Shown: positions 48,511 to 58,377 of the stretch, piece by piece
Numbering within the stretch: the first letter of the stretch is position 1
Layout of the letters: the number at the start of each line of letters is the position of its first letter
DNA from: Paracyclopina nana
Taxonomy: Eukaryota; Arthropoda; Copepoda; Cyclopoida; Cyclopettidae
Assembly: GCA_019096065.1 (NCBI GenBank)
Contig: JAGUCH010000009.1
Coordinates: forward strand, 4,908,001-4,972,000
Direction of reading: 5' to 3'
DNA length: 64,000 bases
Position numbers and translations under genes: made by a program
The notes under the pieces: model-generated
Told to the model about the DNA's origin: nothing
The model's database searches: none
What the model saw: the letters and a program-made list of their open reading frames with translations, nothing else

Positions 48511-50919
48511 ATGCTTTTGAACTTGCTGCTAATTTTCCACTTGCTATGTGAAACTTGTGGTGGTCAAAAGGCCCATTTTGGTCTGGATGGCCAAGGCAAT
48601 GGACTCATTGAAATACCGAGGAAATTTTGGCAAGGCCAAAATTATGCTTCGCTGAAAATTCACCTGAGCAAAGAAGTCATGCAAAACTGGACTAGTCAAA
48701 GTAAGTTGATTCCAAAGTAGTACAAAAATGTTCCATTACATAAAGTAGAGTATGAAGCCAAAAAATGGCTATCATTTTGCAATTTTCAAAGGCTGGAAAA
48801 ATGGGAAAAAGGAAAGTCTCCTTTTTTTGGATCAGACTCTTGAGGAAAATTAGCTTTCCAATGTGTTCACGATTTCAATTGGATTTGTAGACTTGCACCA
48901 AGGAGGAGAGGCCAAATCTTCTTTGGCCTTATCGGGTGGCCTTAGTGGCCTTCAGCCAGCAACACGGGGATTATTAAATGAGCGGAAAAACGACGTCAAC
49001 TTTCTGAGGCCGATCCCATTTCTGCAATCTTACGGCCACTCCGAAGCTGACACAAAGGAGGTAAGCTACTATAAAGAAGCAATAACATTTTTTAGGCCTT
49101 TTTTATAAAGGCTACTTGACGTGCCATGAAGGCTGAAATTACAATTCTCCGCCACAGTGGACTTTATATGGTGGACTATCGCGAGTACCAAAAAAATCTC
49201 ATATGTGTTAATTTAAGATGAATAATCCACTGTGCTGCCAGGGTTGAACTCATTATCCGGATTTTCCTGCCATAGTGGATTATTTGCGCGCGCATTTTCT
49301 CACTTTTTTGAAAAAGTAACAACTTTTGATGCTTTCCAAAATTTCTGCATGCAAATGGGCTGTATCAAGTTTTTTTTGCATAATTTTGCTAGATTGTATG
49401 AAAATTGATACTGTTGCAGCAGGTAGCTTCTCCTGTGGAATTTGATATTGTGCACAAAAGGCGGAGAAGCCATCGCCAAGAAAAGTTAATTTTGGACTTG
49501 CTGGGAGAAATCCACCAAACGAGTGATGACGATCTAGCTAAACCGCAAACTTTGACAGCCAAAGTTGACAGCAGAGAGCCAACTTTGAATACACCTAGAG
49601 TTGAAAATACAGAAGGTAAATTATAATAATCAAGCTTAAAGCTGATATTTTCCCTCCTTTTTTTGACGCGAACAATCTACACCTATTTATTTTGAATACT
49701 TGGCTTGAGTTTTGAATTGTGACATTTTGCAAAATATTTTAAGCCTTTTTGTCATAATTTTTTTCAAAACCAAAAATGAGCCATTTACAATAGCCAAGTG
49801 AGCAGGAAATGTACGCACTAAATGGTAATGTAGTCCATTGCGTAATGATGATAAAGCGCTCGCTACTTTTACTACATTTTCCCGCCATTAGAGATAATGA
49901 AATGACAACTTTGATGCAAATTCCCCAAAAGAGTAAAGGCTGACTCCATGCAGACGACAAAATTAAATTCACAACTACCCACAAAAAAGCAATTTTGAGT
50001 TTCCCACCAAATCACAACCCAATTACTTTCACGTCCAAAAACCACAAAACTAAAATTAAAGGAAACACATATTTTTTAAATCAACTGAAAAATGAACACT
50101 AGAAGGCTGAAATATTACAAATGAAATCAAGCCTCAAGTTGACAGGCTCAAATGCAAACAGATTTGAACAGGTTTGTTAGGTTGGCCGCAGAGGCGCTGA
50201 AAGGGGCCAATTTCTCCCGAGAAAAGCCAGATTTCGCACCAGAAGCTTCAGCAGTGAGGCAAAAGATCTACAAAACTAAAGCAACAGGTAGAACAAAAAA
50301 AATGGGCTAAAAGTTATTTTAAAATTTTTTTTCCAATGCAGATGATTTTGCACTAATCACTGGAGGTTTCAGTGAGGCCTCAAAAAGTGTGCTTCACCTT
50401 GGCCTCTTTTCTGGCCGGAACCACTGCCAAACTCAAGTGCAACTTCCCTTTCCACTGAGCCATCATGCAGCTTTAATGACAATTGAAAAGGCTCTCATTT
50501 TGTGTGGAGGTTTAACCAGTCAAGGGGAAATCTCAAGCAAGTGCATCAAGTATGACACAAAAAGAGGAGATTGGCAAACCTTTCCAACCTTGCCTTTGCC
50601 CCTCGCTCATGTCAGCTCTCAAGTGATGCCCGATGGCAAAATGTTCATTTTTGGCGGGGGACAAGTGATCACTTTTTCAGACTCAGACTTTAAGTGGAAA
50701 ATGGCCCGGAAGTATGACCAACCCAGCTTTTCGGCCTGCTCCACTAAGTGGGACGAGCAAAGCATCATCATAACTGGAGGTCAAACTCCAAGTGGTGAAG
50801 CTCTCAAAACAGCGATGATTTTCGATACAGAAAGTCTGACTTTTGCTTCATTGCCCGAACTCAACATTGCAAGAAGCCAACATGGATGCAGCATGGTTAC
50901 AAGTCCCAAATTCAATGGT
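48511..50919 (+). CDS. Secreted Kelch-repeat protein; 3' end not found
   Basis: Exons 48511-48700 (signal peptide MLLNLLLIFHLLCETCGG), 48891-49060, 49420-49615, 50146-50287 and 50341-50919. The last exon encodes at least three Kelch blades: ALITGGFSEASKSV, LILCGGLTSQGEISSKC with YDTKRGDWQTFPTLPLP, and IIITGGQTPSGEALKTAMIF. A basic run (KRRRSHRQEK) in exon three may be a processing site. The exon 3-4 junction does not match in phase, so one border or base there is wrong. After a donor at 50919 (AATG|GTAATT) no further Kelch exon is seen before the retroelement; a dispersed repeat begins 21 bp later. The gene may be truncated or may have a long last intron. Function unknown. Confidence 0.7.
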
Positions 50920-50940
50920 AATTGGGAAAAGCTTGCCTAA

Positions 50941-51232
50941 AGCTTTGATTAATGCCAAATCATATCTAGATGGCGCTGCACTCGTACACACAGGGCACTT
51001 CAGATCAAAATGACGTCATAAATTTGGCGCGAATAAAAGCGGGTGCGTGATTTCATCAACGCGGGCCGGCGTTTCAACCTCGCACATTGTGTGTGTTAAC
51101 GGATGACAGATTCTGCAATGGGCCGTTTGATTCCGAAAAAAGCCCACAAACAGAGTTATTTCAGAATGCAACTAGCGCCATCTGAACCGACTTTGTAGCA
51201 TTAATCTAAGCTCAAGACAAGCTTTTCGCAAT
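50941..51232 (+). repeat. Dispersed 292-bp repeat, copy 2
   Basis: Matches 32038-32329 along its length with few differences and in the same orientation; begins just after the Kelch exon donor. Confidence 0.75.
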
Positions 51233-51304
51233 AATACCAATATAATTATCAATTACTTAATAATCAATTAATCATCAATTTCATGAATCAAATTATTCCT
51301 ATCA

Positions 51305-51425
51305 GTCAAATGAATCCTATGAGTCAAACGGCTCACATGAATCAAATGGCTCACATGAGTCAAATGGCTCACATGAGTCAAAAGGCTCACATGAGTCAAA
51401 AGGCTCACATGAGTCAAATTGTGCT
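51305..51425 (+). repeat. 18-bp minisatellite (CACATGAGTCAAATGGCT)
   Basis: Six or so copies of ATGAGTCAAATGGCTCAC in a row. Confidence 0.8.
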
Positions 51426-51616
51426 CATGAGAGTAAAATAATTACGATCGCCGTCAAACTCAACATTTTAGTTAAAAGGCCTGCAACAAATGGCGGTAAA
51501 AGCATTTACTAACTGTAACCGGTTTTACTCGCGAGTAAATTCACTTTGCCGATCGTGTCAGCTTTTTGCAAACCCCGTGACGTCACAACATGGCATTCCG
51601 GCAAGTTCATTTCTCT

Positions 51617-51855
51617 CGGAAAATCGGTCACAGTTAATAAAATTTGACTTGCTGCTTCTCAGGACTTCGAAGGTAACGTAAATAATGCCCTCGGTGAGTA
51701 AAATAAAACCTCGCCTCACTATTCCCCTCGCTTCGCTCGGTTCAAGATTCGGCTTGGTTTCATTTACTCACCTAGGGCAATTTTTACTTACCTTCTCAGT
51801 CCCAAAAAGCAGCAAGTAAAATACTATTACGCACTGTAAACCGAATTTCCTCGTG
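51617..51855. repeat. Fold-back element, family C copy 1
   Basis: The left arm (CTTGCTGCTTCTCAGGACTT, GGTGAGTAAAATAAAACC) mirrors the right arm (GGTTTCATTTACTCACC, CAGTCCCAAAAAGCAGCAAG). The centre has CCTCGCTTCGCTCGG. Confidence 0.7.
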
Positions 51856-51917
51856 AGTAATTCACTTTGCCGGTTGACTCAGCTTTTTTGCACTCCCGAT
51901 GCGCTATGAAGTAAATG

Positions 51918-52065
51918 ACAACCCTAGGGTTACTTTTTACTTAGTAAATGGTAAATGCGAACCCTAGGGTTACTTTTTACTTAGTAAATGGTAAATGCGA
52001 ACCCTAGGGTTACTTTTTACTTAGTAAATGGTAAATGAGAACCCTAGGGTTACTTTTTACCAACT
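51918..52065 (+). repeat. 40-bp tandem repeat, about 4 copies
   Basis: Each unit contains AACCCTAGGGTTACTTTTTA then CTTAGTAAATGGTAAATGC; copies are almost identical, so recent. CCCTAGGG is palindromic. Confidence 0.85.
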
Positions 52066-52503
52066 TGGTCAAGTACTTGTCATAAGCAGGGATACCTGAC
52101 GTTTCCGAGGCCGCTGTAGTTTTCTTGGCCTCTTCAATCCATTTTTCCAATGATTTTTCACTTTTTCACTACTGCTGCCGCTGCTTACTGTTAGGTGTTA
52201 GGCAGTCGCTCAGCTACTTTGTTATGGTTTGTAGTTCTTGATCAGGCTAAAGAGGGGAGCAATGTTTCTAGATAGCAGAGCCATCTCTGGATTATTTCAG
52301 AAAACACGCTAAATTGATAATTAATTTATTTCCTAATATATTGCGTTTTTGGAAAAAAGTTACTTTTAAGTCATGCTTGGATTCCACATTTCTATAGCTA
52401 TGCAAAGTTTCAGATCTCTGAGCAATTCCCACCAAGGAATCGGCATGCCTTAAGTTCACGGCCCCTTATGAAATTGCGCTTGATTTCGGCAAGTTCATTA
52501 CTC

Positions 52504-52725
52504 ACTTGGAAATTCGGTTTAAGTGCATAAAATTTGTACCTGCTGCTTTTTGGGACTTCGAAGGTGCGGTAAAAATTGCGCTCGTATGGTAAACATAAAA
52601 CCTCGACTCACTTTTGACCTCGCTACGCTCGGTTAAAAGATTCGTCTTGGTTTTATGTTTACCATACTCGCGCAATTTTTACCGCACCTTCTCAGTCCCG
52701 AAAAGCAGCAGGTAAAATACTATTG
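52504..52725. repeat. Fold-back element, family C copy 2
   Basis: GGTGCGGTAAAAATTGCGC and ATGGTAAACATAAAACC are mirrored by GGTTTTATGTTTACCAT and GCGCAATTTTTACCGCACC around CCTCGCTACGCTCGG. Arms are over 80 bp. Confidence 0.75.
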
Positions 52726-55461
52726 CAGATTTGACGTCATCAAACATAAACAAAAAGCTGGATATTTTTTTTGAGAATTCATTGATTTCAGTTATTTTCA
52801 TTCCAATATCTAAAATCCTTGATTAATGGTGATCATTTTGGTACCATTTTCGTAAAATTTGGCCTGAATTCAGGTCGATTGGCGCATACATGATTCATAT
52901 CAGAGATGATCTTGAGCATCGCGCTCATTTTATAGCGGCAGTTTCTTCCCAGCAGCTTGCACTAAGTAGAAGAGACGGATCGAAAATGACCTAGAACTTG
53001 GATTTTCAGAGCCCACTTAAAAGGCATTTTGGTAGATTCTGTTGGAGTCATTGCTCTATTAGAAAAGTCAATGAAACAAAAGACCCAAAATTCAAGCCTT
53101 AGGGTTAGAAAACATTTAAAAAATGCCATTTGGAACTAAAGAACAACTTTTGAGCTCGAACTTGCACTTAAAATCGCCCAAACTTTTGTATGGAAGTTCT
53201 CAATTTGATCAGTGCTGCTACACGATTCTGTTGATTAATTCATAAAAATGCCAGTTTGACAGCTAAATCAAAATACCACATCTGGATCTGAGATTAAGCT
53301 CCACCCTCTTATTTTTTGCGCGAAAATGTTGCCGTGAGTTTGCACGAGGGTTGATACGCCCTCTATTTTGCATTTTTTGTAACTTTTAGCGCTAAATGAC
53401 GGCGATCGTAATTCAAAAGAGTTAATTGACTTACTATTGGCAATCAAGAATCTTTACTTTTGACTCAAACAAAGTTAGCCTCACTTGGCTCAAAGCCTCC
53501 TGACTTCTTTGGCGGAATTTTCCTCATGATTTTATGTGATATGCCATTTTTAGCCCTTTATAGGCATGTTTGTGGCAGGAGGCGTAAATTCAGTACTGAG
53601 TGACCTGGTTGCTTCATCCGTGGAGTATATTGCTGATGGGCAATAAGTACATCATGTCTCTGGTGCACGTTACGACCAGAATAGGACTTGATTGGACCCC
53701 TCCAGTGGAACCTGTGGAAACCGTGGAGCCCGTGGAGCCGCCAGAAGTCCGGAAGGTTGCCCATTCACCGCTACATCACCACCTCAAAATCCCAAAACCT
53801 CCCTTCTCAAAAAACACCTTTTCATCTCCTCCAACTCTCTGATTGTTGCTGCTGTTGCTGCTACTACCTATGCGTTGAGCCTTACCTATGGCAATTCACC
53901 TGACCTTGAGTGGAGAAGTTGCTAGCCATTGTGTGGAGGAGTTGCTAGCTGCTACATAGAGAGGACCTGCAGCTGCATGATAACGGAGAGAAGCAGATGG
54001 AAGCTGATGGAACTTGCTGCGATGCATCGAGGGGAGAAGAAGGAGAAGACTCGGGGAGTTCGATGGGGGACTTCAGAGAAACAAGACATGGACCAAGTGC
54101 ACATGGCCCATTGAGTGAGCTCTGCCCTGCTATTGTCCCACCAAAGTTCTCCAAAGTGTGCTGAGGCATGAAGAAGATGGCCACAAGAATATTTACTGCA
54201 GTACTTATTTCTTTGTATTTGCTGCCATTAATTTGTGTGGTGTTAAAAGCTGAGTGAATAAGACAACCTTGTTTGACTTTGTTCGACCATAACTTGTATA
54301 GAGGTTTCCTGGGCAGTTATGCACCCTAGTCTGAGGCTGTTGAGGCCGTTGAGGACGTGGGTAGGAGGCCCAATCACTGGTCTACAGCACTGAAGCTTGC
54401 CATGTGATGTATCTCGCCAGAGTTGGAGCACTGAGGCTGCGGCTTTGGGTCCAAGGCGAGTAGACATCCGGCCAGCACCCGGAGGCTGCGAACGGTACCG
54501 CGACCATGAAGCCGATGCTAACCATCCTAGGCTTCAGAGGGTGTGACCGTCGCACACCATTTTGGAGGCCCCGGAGGGATAGAAGGCCACTCTCTCTCCT
54601 AAAGGTTTGATGACCAAAAAACCATGAAGTCCCGGAAAATGTCTTGGTGTGGATCAGGATTCCTGCTCTGCGGCGCAGGTTGGGCCGCACGCTGATTGCG
54701 ATCAGGGTGTGTCTACTACAGTACAAAAGAAAAATCCCGAAGGCTGACGAGCCGATGGGGGTCACTCCGATGGCATTTGGGCCTATGTGGTGCGTAGGCT
54801 TTAGATTCCCTTAGACCCAAGTTGCGCATTGATGCCGTTGGCGGGTTGGAATTGGCGCGCGGGGAGTGCAAGAAGGTACAGGCCGTGACGTACCACCAGC
54901 CCGTTGATGATGTCTTCCATGGACCATTGTTATGATGATGAGCCTACACAAAGTAACAATGACACTGTCTTTCCCGGAGGTGAATGCATGCGTGCAGGCT
55001 CCGCATGGCATAGCTTGGAGTATGGGTGCCATGGCAGCCGGAAAGCCAGCCAAGGTGCAGGTTGCGACCTGAGCCTCTGTTGCCTATCCATTATGGGGCG
55101 AGTGAGCGCAAGAGTGTTGCGACACTAGTGGGTCTCGTCCGTGGGTTTGGCCACACAGATGGAAGAAGATGATGTAATCCATGACTTGCGAGTCAATGAA
55201 CCCCAAATAGGCCACGCGTGGAGCCAGAGTGGGAGCCACAAAGGAAAATGCGTGTTTGGGGCCCAAAAAACTGGCTAACCTTGGACAAGTTGCCGAGGGC
55301 ACAGGGAAGGTTGGCCGGCCCGCAACTCGAGGAGGAGTGGGCAAACTTTTATCTTTCATTCACTGAGTCGACACTGGTTGGCGAAGTGGCATACCTTTTT
55401 TGCGTAAAAAGTTGATGCACCTTTGTTTCAGAGACTTAGAAGAACTTACCATCCATACACC
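52726..55461. other. Unassigned stretch; GC-richer part 53570-55400
   Basis: 52726-53570 is AT-rich without features. From about 53570, and strongly from 54270, base composition changes to GC-richer with many short broken frames on both strands and no recognisable protein. It could be a decayed retroelement or the 5' flank of an older insertion next to the LTR element. Confidence 0.35.
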
Positions 55462-55803
55462 TGTTGGCACCAGTAGTGCCAAATTTTACTTCATCTTTTA
55501 TATTGTAATAAGTGAGTGTATATTTGTGCGTGTGTGTGAGTGTGTGTTTTGTCTTGGCCGCTCATAGCCTTGACAAAAAATAAATAAACGAGCTTAGCAA
55601 TTGCAACCTTTTTCTCTGTGTCACTTGACGCGGCGTAGTAATTAGGACAAGCTTCCCTGTGCTTTGAACAGCGTATAGCTTTTAATTCGGTATTACCGAA
55701 TTTAGTACACACAGTAGTGTACTAAGACCAGAATATTGCGTGTGACTCCGTTGCACCTCTAAGAGATAAGAAATACTTCGTGTGACTCCGTCACGCTTTT
55801 TAC
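55462..55803 (+). repeat. Candidate 5' LTR of the retroelement
   Basis: Begins TGTTGGCACCAGTAGTGCC and ends TTTTTACA, the TG...CA pattern of LTRs, with an AATAAATAAA signal near 55578 and the Gag start nine bases beyond. The second LTR lies outside the window, so borders cannot be confirmed, and no clear tRNA primer site is seen. Near the end a 34-bp segment containing GTGTGACTCCGT is tandemly doubled. Confidence 0.4.
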
Positions 55804-55812
55804 AAGATAAGA

Positions 55813-58377
55813 ATGGCTAATCAGGATTCTAGGATCACTGGACCTACTCTGGCTGAGGAAGTTACGAAAGTAAAGGATCGATTGTTGCAACATCTTGGGA
55901 TTAGTGAGGACACTTTTCAAGGGTACTTATCCCAATGCCACCCAAATGGGACCAGCAGGACTGTCTTGCAAAGATTTTTGCCACACGTTGCTTACCCTGA
56001 AGCACTAGAGTTTGTTACGGTAACCCCAGCACAAATAGCAGCTGTCTGGGATAGGACTCGGATAGTAATTGTTCCTAGGGAGCCAATTAGACCGTTGGAT
56101 GATCATATTACGGCAATCATTAGTACTATGCCTCTTAAAGATCCAGTAGGCCAGGTTGTAAATGTGGTTAAATATATTGATGCACTTGACCCTAATTCAT
56201 TGACAAGCACGACATGTGCTTTATTATGCATTTGTTTTGGTCTGGATGAGTTCCTAACTCGTATTGAGGAAAAGAAAGATCTGCAGCATATCCAAGAAGT
56301 TGATGGAAGCTCCATGACCTACGCAATGTCAGGGACGCATGAAATGGTTGCGACATTGATATCCAGGAATTGGCTAAAGATACGGGCATTTGGAGATGGA
56401 TTTTCTATTGTAGCAAGGCTTTATGGCCTACAAATCAATTATTTCCTAAATGAGCCGCTTAACCTGAAGCCACAGAAAACTTCAGGCCAGAGTGTACATT
56501 TTCCAAACAATGAGACGAGTAATGCTGTTCCAGATATGTCCTCGATAGCAAGTCCACCTGGGACTAACCATCATGAGTTCACTACAGGTGTTGATCTGAA
56601 TGGCCAAAATAAGTCAGTCCTAACCTCGACTAAAATGAATCCTCGTGATTTGCACAACTTGACTAATTCTGTCACGCTTCCTCCAATGGAAGTTGTACAT
56701 AGGATGGTACAAAAGATGTTGTCAGGAGGCCATTTGAATATTCAGGAATTGAACACGGTAAAAGCTTACTACACGAAAATGCATGATGCAAGCACGGCAA
56801 ATAAAATCATTGCCTCTGCACAAATCACGGCTAAGCACATGGTTGGGGCAAAAGTAGAGTCTATCTTCAGTAAGAATTTAGAAAGAACCTTAAGCATAGT
56901 AGATGCTGCAACGAAGGAAAGAATGGTGCCGGAAACTGACGTCATCTACGATGAGTCTGCTCCGATTTCAGAGAGGCTGAAGTTAATTAACACCGACGAG
57001 ATTAAGGATGTGGAATCAGCCAGACGAGTAATCCTTCAGATGGTTGACCCAAACTTATCCTCAGGAAAGAAATTGATTGAGATGCAGAAGCTCTTTAGTG
57101 TACTTAGCACGAGGGACGAGTTTACTTCTCTCCAAAAGCAGATATTGGCAGAGGGCTACTTGAAGACCCCTGAAATAAGTGTGGCCGCTGGAGTATCAGC
57201 TGACACTTCTAGGAGCATTTATGATCCGACTACCATGAGAGGTTACATCGCTGCACCTACGAATGGCCATGTTAAGTATGCAAGCTCACAGTCAATGAAG
57301 GAGATTAGGCACAAATATACTAAAAAGTTTGATTTACATAGTTCTTCATTAACTGCTGAGAATATAATAAATTTTCTGGACTATATGGCGAACGAGGCTG
57401 GCAGACAGCATTGGTCTCATGCAGCTTTGTTAACAGCCATGTGTGAGGCTTCATCCCAGAATACTAGTGAGTATTTTAAGGGGATGGCTGGAGAAGGAAA
57501 AGATGGTATGGAATTGCTATGGCAAGATATCTTTAACTACACGCAGTTTGTGCGTAAAGAGGATCCATATTTCCTCATTCAGGAGATGATCCGGAAGCCT
57601 ACTGAGTGCTTCACTGCCACACTTAAGGCAATTCTTCGACTGCGAATGAAGATACACAGCACAACCATTGGAGATGGCGGAGATGCCCATGCAGTCTCTG
57701 AAGCCATCTCTGATGGTTTTGCACTCCTAGGACGTCATTGGCCTCAGAATTACCAGTCATTAGTAAACAAATACAACGACTATCTGCTGAGAGCGAATAT
57801 ACCTGCTAGGAGTTTGCACGCCTACAATATCATGATGAACTTGATTGGCAGTGACCTAGGTACCTATGTGCCAAGGGACGTGGATAGGGCTCATAAAGAG
57901 GAGAGGCTGCCAATGGTACCCAATATGCGTGCCAAACCTAGAATTGCTATGGTTGAAGCTACTGAAGAAGAGGTGTTAGACAGTGCTAGCACTATGTCGG
58001 CAGCCTCTGGCCGTAGTCAACGAAGTGCTAAAATAATAAATGAGCTACAAAGCGAGTTGGCTCGAGCAAATTTTGAATTGAGTAGGCAAGCTGTTGAAGT
58101 AGCTATGATGAAAGCTGAAACACCATCCGAGAAAATAAATAGGTTGGGAAAAACTTTTAACATAGATACATCTAAGTTGCCTGAAGGAAACCCTCTTCAG
58201 ACTAATGGGTGCTTGTTCTGCAACCAAATGCATTACGCTACACAGTGTACAAATTACCCAAACACGAATTTGACCTCAATTAGAAACGATGGCACATTGT
58301 GCCCGTTGTGTAAAGGATTGCACCTTGAGTTTAGGGGAGAACAGTGTTGGAAGACACGACCTGCTCGTAAACAATAA
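55813..58377 (+). CDS. gag: Retroelement Gag-like protein with C-terminal zinc knuckles
   Basis: 854 residues, long for a gypsy-type Gag. The first 700 residues are helical-looking with no family I can name; a coiled-coil-like stretch lies near 735-770. At residue 800 starts CLFCNQMHYATQC (C-x2-C-x3-H-x4-C), and about 30 residues on CPLCKGLH ... C, two knuckle-like modules for nucleic-acid binding. The stop TAA overlaps the Pol start as TAATG. Expected role: the particle shell packaging element RNA in the cytoplasm. Confidence 0.8.
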   Translation: MANQDSRITGPTLAEEVTKVKDRLLQHLGISEDTFQGYLSQCHPNGTSRTVLQRFLPHVAYPEALEFVTVTPAQIAAVWDRTRIVIVPREPIRPLDDHITAIISTMPLKDPVGQVVNVVKYIDALDPNSLTSTTCALLCICFGLDEFLTRIEEKKDLQHIQEVDGSSMTYAMSGTHEMVATLISRNWLKIRAFGDGFSIVARLYGLQINYFLNEPLNLKPQKTSGQSVHFPNNETSNAVPDMSSIASPPGTNHHEFTTGVDLNGQNKSVLTSTKMNPRDLHNLTNSVTLPPMEVVHRMVQKMLSGGHLNIQELNTVKAYYTKMHDASTANKIIASAQITAKHMVGAKVESIFSKNLERTLSIVDAATKERMVPETDVIYDESAPISERLKLINTDEIKDVESARRVILQMVDPNLSSGKKLIEMQKLFSVLSTRDEFTSLQKQILAEGYLKTPEISVAAGVSADTSRSIYDPTTMRGYIAAPTNGHVKYASSQSMKEIRHKYTKKFDLHSSSLTAENIINFLDYMANEAGRQHWSHAALLTAMCEASSQNTSEYFKGMAGEGKDGMELLWQDIFNYTQFVRKEDPYFLIQEMIRKPTECFTATLKAILRLRMKIHSTTIGDGGDAHAVSEAISDGFALLGRHWPQNYQSLVNKYNDYLLRANIPARSLHAYNIMMNLIGSDLGTYVPRDVDRAHKEERLPMVPNMRAKPRIAMVEATEEEVLDSASTMSAASGRSQRSAKIINELQSELARANFELSRQAVEVAMMKAETPSEKINRLGKTFNIDTSKLPEGNPLQTNGCLFCNQMHYATQCTNYPNTNLTSIRNDGTLCPLCKGLHLEFRGEQCWKTRPARKQ

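Noticed and set aside
54382-54765. 127-codon minus-strand frame in the GC-rich segment
   Set aside because: No motif, no splice or start context; adjacent frames on both strands are equally long.
55804-55835. Primer-binding site starting at TGG within the Gag start codon region
   Set aside because: It overlaps the ATG and I cannot match it to a tRNA 3' end.
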